Shown here piece after piece: positions 54,705-64,000 of a stretch of 64,000 bases of DNA. The stretch lies in the NCBI RefSeq assembly GCF_036669915.1, contig NC_089325.1, positions 11,491,231 through 11,555,230 on the forward strand. The letters are read 5' to 3'. The notes beneath the pieces were generated by a model, which was not told the origin of the DNA, did not search any database, and worked only from the letters and a program-made list of their open reading frames with translations. The stretch comes from Pocillopora verrucosa. Lineage: Eukaryota > Cnidaria > Anthozoa > Scleractinia > Pocilloporidae. The translations under genes and the position numbers were made by a program. Each line of letters starts with the position of its first letter. The first letter of the stretch is position 1.

Positions 54705-57700
54705 ATGAGATTTAACCAAAAGGAACTCGCTTTTATTGCTACAAGAACAGACATTCCCTTTGACAAGGAAGATGTATTGTGGTTGAAGGAGAAAGAAGGC
54801 CATTTCTGGCAAAGGAACGAAGGTAAAATATAAACAGATGACTTCAAATGATCGAGATATTTAAAGGAAAGTATTTTTGACATCCAGAATCGTCAATTAC
54901 CTAAACAGTTATGTAAATAAATTTTTTGTCTTCGCTGTATAGAATACCTTTAAATTGTTTTAATAATTATAAATGTAACCTCTGAATCTAAGTTCGTGCA
55001 TTTTTGATGCCTAATTATAACATGAGGTTTACCGCGAAGCATATTTGTAATCCGTGAATTACATTTACAAGATTATCTCGTTTCAATTTTCTTGACAAAA
55101 ATGCTATTGGTCCCATTAAAGAATAATTCTTGGTATAGCTCCATTGTGTCAAATTATGTAGTTTGTTGTAATGAAGTAATAAATAAACCCTTAGTTGATT
55201 TTAGAAGGAAGAGCAATATTGTTCTTGTCCAAATATTGCATGTATTCATATTATATTTGAAACGAAACCAGGTAAATGCAAGAATCAATACACATCAATC
55301 GAGATTATCCAGCAATTTTGAAATTAACATCTCACATACAGTTATCTTAATACTGTGCAGGAGACAAGAAGGTTGGCCAAAAATTTAAGATGCTTTAAGG
55401 AAATTGAATCAATGTTTTTTTTCCTTAAGTTTATACAGAAAGATGGTTTCGCCTCAGAGGAAATCTGCTGTTCTACTTCAAGACAAAAGACAAGGTTTGT
55501 ATGCATCTGTGACCTATTAACCTAACTAGTCATGAAAACTGTATACCTGATTCACTATAGCTTGCTGTTAGCTTGGCAGAAAGTAAAAAACCTTTGACTT
55601 AATAAGTGATTTCATTAGTATTGTCACATTTATCATGTGAACAGCAGCAATGGCAATAATAACAACAACAATGGCACTGACTATGAGTTTGTGGGAGGTT
55701 AGGATCACCAGAATTAAGGGGGAGGCATCATGTAAGGCATCACAGCTTATCTCCAAAGGGTGATGAGATTTCAGGATTGCTTAAAATTTTCAAGATCCAA
55801 AATATTTCAGCATACCATTTGCCAACCCTCTGAAGAGCAGATGAAACATTTACTCGTTGGTTATTAACTGGTGTTTGATTTAAAACTGAGACCAAATTTT
55901 TGTGATTTTATGCAGACCTCTGACCCTGTTGGTGCTATAGTGCTTGAACGGTGCCAAGTGTTAAAAGACTCACCAACTCAGAAGAAGCATGGATTCACAA
56001 TTGGTAAATTATTTCTTCCTTTATAAGTTAGGCAAGGCATGAAATTGTGCATCTTAACATAATCATTTGGAGTTTGATTTACATGATCACTATATTTGAT
56101 GTCCAATGCACTTACCAAAAATTAATCTTGGCCAACCTGTCTCTAATTTCTTTCCACCTGATCAGTTTTCCTTGCTTTAATTCCAAAATAATGTCTGTGC
56201 AGGAGGTAATTAAATTTCTTAACTCTCTAACTTCCAGAAGTGATTAATATGTTACTTCTCCCTGTAGTATTCATACATTATTCAGCAAACAGGTGGTAAG
56301 AATACTCAAACTCATCAGGTACAATTTTTGACCTTGATTGAACACCAATTTCTTGTAAACAAAGAAATGTGTACTAGCTAGAGAGGAGAATTGACTGGGT
56401 TAACTGTAATGCCAAGACTGTGTCATTCAATTCTCAATTCAGTTATGACAGATTATTTTTAGTGCATGATGGTTTATCCATTGGCCATTGATTCTTTTAA
56501 TTCAACAGTGTTTGATGAAGATGACACTCAGCGGTATCATCTCAGAGGAAAATCAACCAAAGATACAGAAGAATGGATGGAAAAGATAAAAAATGCCAGG
56601 TTAGTTGAATATGTCTTTGGTTATGTGTGACAATCTCTGGACCCTTGTCTTTGGACCTGCCATTGTGTCTCTTTACTTGAGTGATGGTAAAAGGGAAGGA
56701 TCTGACTTAAACCTTTTTAAATTGGTCACAAAGCTCTTATTTCTTTTTCTTTATTGAATGAATAGTTATGAAAGTTTAAGAAGCAAGCTTCTTAGCTTGA
56801 GGAAACAGCTGATGGAGATTACTGGAAAGGTAATACTTGTTAAAATAGAGAAATATCCTGCTGTTGAGATCCAGGAATGTATTAATCTACTTTTCAACAC
56901 TTAGTGGTTGTCCTAGAAAATTCACGCATCTTTTTCAGCCACTTACATTCAAAACAAAAATAAATTATACAATCAGACAGGGTCCTGCAAACCTTGCTGC
57001 TTCGGGAATCATTTCTCAAAGTGCTGTGAATTTTGTTTTAAGTTGTGTCTTCTAAATGCTTGAATCATATATTAACTTAAATTCTTAATTGTTTATCACA
57101 GGATCCACTTCCAGATTTTCATCCTCTAGCCCAACAAGAGGTAATTTTTTCATCCTACTTGAGGTTTTCAAAAATCTGAAGAATCTGGTTTGTAGATCAT
57201 TATAAACATTTGGCTTATGTGTCCACATGAGTGAGGTGTGGCACATTTCAGAAGGAAGGGATATTAAAAATCTTGGAAGAGAGAGTGATGAAATATATTA
57301 AAGTTCACACGGCAACCAGGTGGACAATCAGACATAGTTTGAAGCTACACTGGTTTGCAGATTTAATGAATGTAACCGAAGAAGTTACAATTCATAGACC
57401 CAACGTTTCGACACTCCTGTCTAGTGCCTTCATCAGGGGTGATCTAAACGTTGCAACAAGAGGTCCTTTTCCCTTTATCAAGAGGTCCGCTAATTAGTGA
57501 TCATATAAAAGGACCTCTTGTTGCAACGTTTAGATCACCCCTGATGAAGGCACTAGACAGGAGTGTCGAAACGTTGGGTCTATGAATTGTAACTTCTTCG
57601 GTTACATTCATTAAATCTGCAAACCAGTGTAGCTTCAAACTATGTCAGAGAGTGATGAATTAAAACAATCTTGTAAATTAACAAACTAGACATGGTCAGT

Positions 57701-60700
57701 AGTATTTTCCTATGCATCATGCAGCTACCTTATTTTATTTTGAGTTCATATTGGCTTATTTTATATATTTTTTTGTTCCAATTCGTTATTGTGATTACTG
57801 TGATTTTGGTTTTACAACACTCATTTGAAATGTGCATTTCTAATGCATTATTTTCATCAACAGCCCCTCAAGCCTGGCATTGGTCAGTACTCATCTACAA
57901 GTACAGCAGATGCTGATGAAACTCCTTTCTTGGAAATGTGTATTGGTAGGTTTAGATTAGACACTCACAATAAAGTTATGACAAAGTACTGGTATGCACC
58001 ATGTGATCAAAGACTCTTAATCCCAATCATTTATTAACAAAGGTAACTTTTATTCATCTCTGACTTGAAAATAAGAGATAAATAAAATTTTATGTACTAG
58101 TGATAAGGTTATGCCCAACTCTTACACAAAGGTTGGCTGTAGTAAAATCCTTATCATATAGAGGATGAGTTTAAAAGCTGCTGCAAGGAAGCTCAGTGTT
58201 CTCCCGAGATTTTTCATTGCTCAGCTATTAAAAAAAAGCATCAGACAGCAAAGGTTGAAATTGATCTCAAATTAAGACAGGTATTTTGCTGCTTTGTCTA
58301 TTTGAAGTAGCTGAATGATGCTTTAGAAACAAGGCTGGTAGCTGACAAAACACCAGCTGCTAGTGCTTTTGTAGAAAACTGGAAGTATGGACCTTAAAAT
58401 TATTTAGTAAGCTGTATTTATTTTTACAGCTTGTCATCAGCTGATTAGTTCAGAGGAAGGACAACTGCCAAATGCCTTTGTTGAAATTAGAACCATGACT
58501 CCACCCTCAACATCCTGGAGTAAACATGCACAGACTGAAATAATTGAGGTTAGTTTATAGAGTGGGTTGGCTGGGAAAAAGAAGGTTTGTCTTTTAAGAA
58601 TAAATTTTGGAGATGGAAAATTGAATAATTCTCTTGATTATTTCCTTAGATGTAGATGCACCAATGATGTGCATGGAAATTATGAGACAAAAATATGTAT
58701 ACTTGTATTTGTCTGCCTCATGACCAATTGAAAGAATTTCCCTTTATAATATTTATACAATATGAAGCAGGCAAGTGATTAGAATAAAGAAACATATCAA
58801 CAAGGGGACTATTGCACAGTTGATTTTATACCAAAATCTCCAAACTGTTATTGTAAGAATAATATTGTATGACAGACAATAAGGAGAATTTTATGAAATT
58901 TAAAAAACGATCTCTGGCTAAAACTTTTAAAAATATGAGCTTTCGGCTGTTTGCGCTACAGCCTTGAACGGGTAAAATGATTGCTAAAAAGTAGACCTTT
59001 GGAATGAATGGGTTAAGCAGTCTTTTGTGTTGCTAATATGGGCTCCAAGCTAATTTTGTTTTTAAAAATCACCATTTGGAAACTTGAAATTATAAACTTT
59101 TTTCCAGAAGTAAAGGTTATCAGTTTGGAGGTTTTTAGTACCTGTGCATCTGAGGGCTTCTTCATACCTGTGCACTAAAGAGGAATATGCAAATGGTTAA
59201 AAAAGAAAGCAATAAAGTCCTGATTATATTTTACATCATCAACATATGGTGATTAATACAAAGCAGCCTTATGCATGCCTACTGATTGAAAGGTGCAAAG
59301 TAGTAGTTATGTTTTTTCTACTTGTCGTGGCAACCAAAACTGTATTTTCATGCTGGACATCAGATTTATTCATAATGCATACTTTAACTGTGTTCCCAGA
59401 GATCAAAGACACAGACACTGTGCATTGTATTTGAATTTTTGATCATATTTTGGTAATATCTTATCATGTGTTTCCTTTGAATGTCTTTAGCAAAAAATTG
59501 ACCCATATTTTCTGACAACTGTGGTGTTCCCTGAGGGAACAGTGAATGAGATGACTCGTTTAAAATTAGCGGTGTTTGATGTCAGAGACAGAGAAAAAGA
59601 AGAGGTATGAGTGATCTTGTCATGTGGTGCTTGCTTTTGATGCCAATAAAAAGGATGAAAAAATTGTGCTGTTATCTAAACTGAATTTTGGCCTGTCCCT
59701 TACAGATGTCCTTGTTGGGCCAAGCAATGTGCACAATGGGAGACATTTTAACATCAGTTGATCAGAAATTGCTCTTAACTTTGACGTAAGTAGTTCCAAC
59801 AAAAAGTTATTTTCAAGAGTCATGAGCCAGTAAGACTTGTTCTAATCATAGTTTGTTTATTTGTGTACTGTTTTATTTCCAGTCCTCTTGATTCACCTGA
59901 TGCCTGTGGAACTGTCACAGTACTCGGATGGAAGGTGAGCATGGATCAGAAAAACAACTCTGACTAAGGCATATCTGGATTTGATGCAGTAGGGTAGAAA
60001 AGTTTCTTTCTTCAAAATTCCATTCATCCTTTTATTCATCTGTTAATTTACAAAACAGATTCCATGTTACCACGTGTCTGTCTGGCACTAGATCACAGAT
60101 GATATCAAATTGTGGTAATAACGAAAATGTGGCACATTAGGTGCAGCTGACTGTGTCACTGATATTCTTACCAATGACAGTTTGTCATCTCCTGTGTTTT
60201 ATTACTGTGCAGGCCAACAGCAACATGGAATCAGTTTGTTTTATGTGATAAAAAATGCAAAATGTTGTTAGAGGTGATGCCATCTATGCATCTGTCATCC
60301 AATAGTTCACAAGAAAGAACTATGAAATGGGTATTATTCAGTTTATCATCCAACCCTTTGACCCCTAAGGGTGACCAGCATCTAATTTCTCCTTACAATA
60401 TCACCCCTGAATCCCACATTAAGGTCATGAGAATAAAGGAAGTGATCACTAGCATAAGACTCTCTTGATTGTTAAACTAATTCTCCTTGTCAGCACCTTG
60501 GGAAATCTAAAGACAATAGTATGGAGAATGTGCATATTGATGTTAGGGTGTAAAGGGTTAACTGCTTTTTGCTCCTTGCTCAGAAATAATTTTTTGTATA
60601 GTTATGTTGTAGACAAAACAAAATTCACCTGCAAATAAAATAATGATAATCCAAACACAAAGGCAAAAATTACGTTTTGATAATGATTTAAAAGTGGCTT

Positions 60701-60896
60701 GTAGTCTTTGCCAGACCAACTCAAAGACGCAGCTCTTCCATTAGTCATTTTCCGATTTTTTTTTATATATAAGCAATTTATTCCATGAGTATCCTCACTA
60801 AAATTGTCAATAGATATCGCACTGTGTAATTAATTATCGCAATTGTTATTGAAACGTTTATGTCACTGGGCGCCAAAAGTACAATTGATGAGGATA

Positions 60897-60928
<32 letters not shown>

Positions 60929-63551
60929 TATTTTCTCTATCTTCTGATCAGGTGGATGGTCGTAAATCATCAAAAAGAATTTCTCAAATTGAGGTAAAGG
61001 TATTTTTAGTCACGTATAGTGCGGTTGGTCTGAGTTATTCCCTTAGCTAAAGGAGTATCTTTGTCATTGCAGAAGGAGGATGATGTGGGAACTAGGAAAA
61101 ATAGCGGAAGGTAACACACGTCAAAGCCCTAATGAAGTTCGGTTGTGGTTTTTTTTTTGTCTCTCGATTTAACCACTTAGGCTCGATGTAGCCACTTCCG
61201 ATGTGGATCGCGACGTTTCGATTGAATACTGTGAGACTTTTTTTTTCAGGCGATATGGTCATCTGCACACGCGTCATCTTATGAACCGCTATTCTCTGAT
61301 TGGTTGGTTTTTAAAAGCTGTGATTGGCGCGTTTCGGAGATGTGTTCTTTCAGTGGTTTACAGTCGCAAGGCTATCTTATGGTTACGTTTCAAGATCGTC
61401 GGCGTCCGTGCCTCTGGGGTTTTATTCTACTGTCTCTGTTAATATTCTTTAGATGAAGTCTTAGTTGTATTGCCAATTTTACCTGGCGTGTGCAGCATTG
61501 GGTATCAATATCAATAAAATTTACATCGTTTCAAAGCAGGCATTGTCCGCAATTGTGAGCATAATGTTTTAATAGTTGACGTGTATCCAGTCGACCTTCT
61601 CGCCCGAAGAAAATTATCCGTATGCGATGGAAAAAACCCAATCCACATAGTAATAAGCTGATGATGATGAACATAATGAAATTAGTGATTCATTTCTTTC
61701 CTTCAATTTTTGATTTCGTATAGATCTATGGCGATGGTGGAACACATTCAGAAAAGAAGTTACAGATTCCCAACCACGTAAGAATTACAAAATCGTGTAC
61801 ACTGTCTGTGTGCTTCAGGTAGAACAGGAATAAACATATTTAGGAGGAGTGAGCTTCTTCCTATATATATATATATATCCTTTTTCTCGTTCCTTCCAGG
61901 ATGCGAGGTGTTGTTCTCAAAGTAGTGGAAATGATGGGAGAGAGCGTCCTCACTTTTAAAATACCAATTCAGCTGTTGTGAGTACTTAAAATCTATCAAA
62001 TACGAGCCGCAAGCGCGCGAAGGAACGTGCGAGAGGTCTGCTGGGGTCCTTTATTAACCCTCGCGGACCTCGCGCGCGCTCTCATTGCTCGACTGCTCGA
62101 AACGCGCAGGGCTACGCTGCTTATATCGCAGCGCTTATTAGAGCCTGTCCGCAGGCCAGTCAAATACTGATTATTATGACTAAACGCAGTGTAACCATTT
62201 TGCATTACATAGACCTGTTTTGTGCAAGTCACCATGGTTCATAGAGCTCCAAGTCCGTTTTTTTTCAGAGTCGCCACTCGGCTACTTTAAATCATAAAAC
62301 AGTGACCAAAAAGATTGGCTAAGTTGCCAGAATATAATATTTTTTTTAAGTCAAAGAAATAACTGATTGGCGCTTTTACTTGGAGGTTTGCGCGACATCT
62401 TGAAGCATCATACTCAGACAATCGAAGAGAAAGTGGTAATTTTTTCCATACATGAATACTTCGGAGCATTTAAAATAGTATTTAACGCAAATGTTTCTTT
62501 CAGTTTAGAATTGGATCTTGAGCACTAAGTAATTTTAAAAAACATCGCAACTTGTAACGTGACCACCAAATAGATTGTCAACTCGGCGATTCTCGCAGCA
62601 AAGTTAGTACCAAATTTCTCCTACTCGCCATGGCCACCAAAACGCTCAACCCTTTTAGTTTCGGCTTGTAAAGTACCAATTTGTTTTCAGGAAAATGTAT
62701 ATCGCAGAGGAGCAGCAGAAGATTCTTGAGCTTCACCACCTGGGAGATGTGAGAATTCATTTACATTTTTGTTAAGTGGTATTTGATAGATGTAGTGAAG
62801 ATGTAAGTCATTTCATTGAAAAGTGTATTAGGTGGATATCAGCCTGGTAGAGAGAGCACTCATCTGCAATCGGCCCCGTTGAAAATAGGTCCAATAAGAA
62901 ACGTTGATACGTGTAATTTTCCTAAGAAGTAGATACCACTAATCTTCATTTGAAGAGCGCTGCAACAGTGAACTAAGAGATGGTGTTCTCAAATTGTCTG
63001 GTTTCTAAAGTATCGATTTTAATCGAACATTTTTATTTTAGTTGAATCCTAACTGGGAAAATGCTCGGCAAGAGATCCTTGACAATCATTTCAAGCTCAT
63101 CTGTGCTTACAAAGGCAATCTTCAAGAACTTGTTCCTTTACAAGGTTCGTTGTAAAAACAATACGTATTTTAAGATTGTTATGATCGCAAGTGATGTGGG
63201 TGCAGATGATTTTATTAGACTTAAGAGTGACTAGCATCTAATTTCTCCCTAAAATATCACCCCTGGATCACACATATAGCTTACGAGAGTAAAGAAAATG
63301 ATCACCGAATGAAGGAGCTCTTGATTTTTTAAACAAATTCTCCTTGTCAGCACCTTAGGAAATGTGTAGAGAACGGTACGGAGAAAATACAAGCTGATGT
63401 GATGGTGTAAAGGGTTAAATTGAGACTTGCACTTCTTTGTTTTTAGGTACATTTTTTAAGCCTGCGAGACTCAGAAATGATAAGAAACTGGCTTTTATTC
63501 CAATTAATCTGCACATTCAGCGAATGAAGGTTATGCAAGACAATGAGGGAG
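54705..63551 (+). CDS. INPP4: INPP4-type phosphoinositide 4-phosphatase with PH domain (5' part, 18 exons)
   Basis: Exons: 54705-54822, 55430-55494, 55916-56003, 56509-56599, 56766-56829, 57102-57140, 57864-57945, 58430-58548, 59491-59604, 59706-59785, 59883-59934, 60952-60993, 61073-61110, 61724-61777, 61900-61977, 62691-62748, 63042-63144, 63447-63551. All phases agree (1390 nt, 463 aa) and the last donor leads out of the window. Residues 20-122 are a PH domain (EDVLWLKEKEGHFWQRNEG, RWFRLRGNLLFYFK, EEWMEKI). About 183-304 is the INPP4 C2 domain (TPPSTSWSKHAQTEIIE, LKLAVFDVRDREKEE, GTVTVLGW), then YRFPTT, ESVLTFKIP and FIPINLHIQRMKV, as in INPP4A/B. These enzymes convert PI(3,4)P2 to PI3P; the catalytic C-x5-R domain is beyond the edge. 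Human INPP4A/B lack the PH domain. Start: first ATG in frame with the PH domain. Confidence 0.92.
56215..56402. mobile_element. MITE family C copy, diverged (INPP4-like intron 3)
   Basis: It has TTACTTCTCCCTGTAGTATT and AGAGAGGAGAATTGACTGGG in the same order as the sulfatase-intron copies. The CTTAACTC and GGGTTAAC ends are roughly inverted. Confidence 0.5.
57280..57292 (+). repeat. Left target-site duplication of the foldback element
   Basis: AGAGAGTGATGAA, repeated exactly at 57647-57659. Confidence 0.85.
57397..57436 (-). ncRNA. Hammerhead-ribozyme-like core (left arm, inverse)
   Basis: Exact reverse complement of 57541-57580. Same core, same reservations. Being on opposite strands, only one copy can be sense in any transcript. 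Confidence 0.4.
57541..57580 (+). ncRNA. Hammerhead-ribozyme-like core (right arm)
   Basis: CTGATGA is followed by a 6-bp stem, GGCACT with AGTGTC (one G-U), closed by loop AGACAGG, then GAAAC. This is the order of a hammerhead core. One extra A sits between CTGATGA and the stem, and stem III is not evident, so cleavage is uncertain. The mirror copy is on the minus strand at 57397-57436. Confidence 0.4.
57647..57659 (+). repeat. Right target-site duplication of the foldback element
   Basis: AGAGAGTGATGAA, identical to 57280-57292. Confidence 0.85.
58725..58900. mobile_element. MITE family B copy, degraded (INPP4-like intron 8)
   Basis: It contains TGACCAATTGAAAGAATTTC, a TAGAATAAAGAAACATATCA block and GACAGACAATAAGGAGAATT in family order. 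The ends are worn. Confidence 0.5.
60352..60559 (+). mobile_element. MITE family A copy, best-preserved (INPP4-like intron 11)
   Basis: 208 bp. AACCCTTTGACCCCTAAGGG at the left and TTAGGGTGTAAAGGGTT at the right form a near-perfect inverted pair over 17 bp. Use this copy as the family reference. Confidence 0.8.
60894..60926 (+). repeat. (ATG)n microsatellite
   Basis: About ten GAT/ATG units just upstream of INPP4-like exon 12 (starts 60952). Confidence 0.85.
61978..62690. other. INPP4-like intron 15 with a GC-rich repeat
   Basis: From about 62005 to 62170 the sequence becomes GC-rich with short palindromic blocks (CCTCGCGGACCTCGCGCGCG, CATTGCTCGACTGCTCGAAA), unlike the rest of the window. 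It looks like an inserted interspersed repeat, without an identifiable end. Nothing else was seen in this intron. Confidence 0.4.
63215..63416 (+). mobile_element. MITE family A copy (INPP4-like intron 17)
   Basis: AGACTTAAGAGTGACTAGCA to TGATGGTGTAAAGGGTT. The left end is worn and the right end intact. Confidence 0.65.
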
Positions 63552-63724
63552 GTACGGAGTTGTAGAAGCGTACATGTTTGGTTGCGATGAATGTTCCATT
63601 AGAAGCCCCTTTATCGAAAAAGAAATTAGTCCAATCAAAGCTGGCAAGAGGTGAAAAGAAAGAGGAGATAAAACCAGTTCCAGTTAGATGTGTAGATGGA
63701 GCCGAGTGTCGGAATAATGGAGTT

Positions 63725-64000
63725 GGTGCTGAGTGTGGGAAAAGTTGTTACCAGTCCCGAGGGCGGGAAAATATGTTACCAATGCCATGCGTACGACGAA
63801 ATATTACCAACGCAGGCGCGCGAAAACATATAGATATTGCCACACGTTGAGCGCAAGGAAAATTGGTTACCCGCTCTTAGCGCAAAAAAAAAAAAAAAAA
63901 TGTTATCGGTGCCATGCGGGGGTAATGTAACTGTTGTCAAGCGCGGGACAGATTGTAACCGGTGTTAAACACGGGAAAGCTATAGACGTCAGTGGCGGTG
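63725..64000 (+). repeat. Degenerate 25-33-bp minisatellite, runs off the window
   Basis: About nine diverged units of the type GCGCGGGAAAATATGTTACC followed by AGTGCCAT, separable by their GCG(G)GAAA starts near 63735, 63763, 63795, 63822, 63850 and later. One unit contains a poly-A run (63883-63900). It lies in the intron after INPP4-like exon 18. Confidence 0.65.

Larger units (their letters stand above)
57293..57646. mobile_element. Foldback retroelement-like insertion, Penelope-like terminal repeats
   Basis: A 354-bp insertion in INPP4-like intron 6 bounded by a perfect 13-bp duplication. It holds two identical 140-bp arms in inverse orientation (57331-57470 and 57507-57646) around a 36-bp spacer. 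About 38 bp at the left (57293-57330) is not repeated. Each arm carries the string CTGATGAAGGC ... GTCGAAACGTTGGG, which resembles the hammerhead-like block reported in the terminal repeats of Penelope-like elements. A 13-bp target duplication points to retroposition, not cut-and-paste. Identical arms mean a recent event. Family placement is inference. Confidence 0.7.

Overview
The window reads as nuclear DNA of an anthozoan cnidarian, most likely a stony coral. It is AT-rich. Its genes have many short exons with clean GT/AG borders, and their products are animal proteins (UFSP2, iduronate-2-sulfatase, ANKRD10, Jupiter/HN1, INPP4). Introns and spacers carry several short miniature-transposon families of a kind I associate with coral genomes. 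The host assignment is inference from gene content and style. I could not run any search.

Layout. 74-612 (+): last exon of a TPR protein. 3462-4826 (+): single-exon Mab-21/cGAS-fold protein with a degraded catalytic triad. 7029-16067 (-): complete 15-exon UFSP2 (636 aa). 16170-17768 (+): intronless AKAP7-type 2H phosphoesterase, head-to-head with UFSP2 (102 bp between ATGs). 20086-21510 (-): intronless protein ending in a SOCS box, head-to-head with the first sulfatase. 21818-27812 and 32108-37194 (both +): two complete six-exon iduronate-2-sulfatase-like genes, 542 and 530 aa, in tandem. 37917-39387 (-): dead ANKRD10 copy, with a dead Jupiter exon 1 beside it (39734-39796, +). 41015-41642 (+): dead AKAP7-like fragment. 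43461-47436 (-): complete ANKRD10 (316 aa), head-to-head with the live Jupiter/HN1 gene (47837-51266, +, 172 aa). 54705-63551 (+): first 18 coding exons of an INPP4-type phosphoinositide 4-phosphatase with an N-terminal PH domain, running off the right edge. In every multi-exon model the reading phase closes across all junctions.

The central 21-49 kb was built by segmental duplication. The sulfatase copies align through their introns. The ANKRD10/Jupiter divergent promoter exists in a live and a dead copy. The tail of the AKAP7-like gene, with its 3' flank, is duplicated about 24 kb away. Paralogue comparison gives 'empty sites' for some transposon insertions and orders events.

Most interesting signals. 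(1) A roughly 0.58 kb almost pure A/T unit with fixed, non-AT ends is present twice; one copy sits in a sulfatase intron between two copies of a 60-bp flank. (2) An INPP4 intron holds a foldback with two identical 140-bp arms, a perfect 13-bp target duplication and hammerhead-ribozyme-like cores. (3) The AKAP7-type enzyme ends before the PKA-anchoring helix. (4) A Mab-21 pseudoenzyme candidate and a lineage-specific SOCS-box protein are present. No CRISPR array, prokaryotic operon or obviously transferred cassette was seen.
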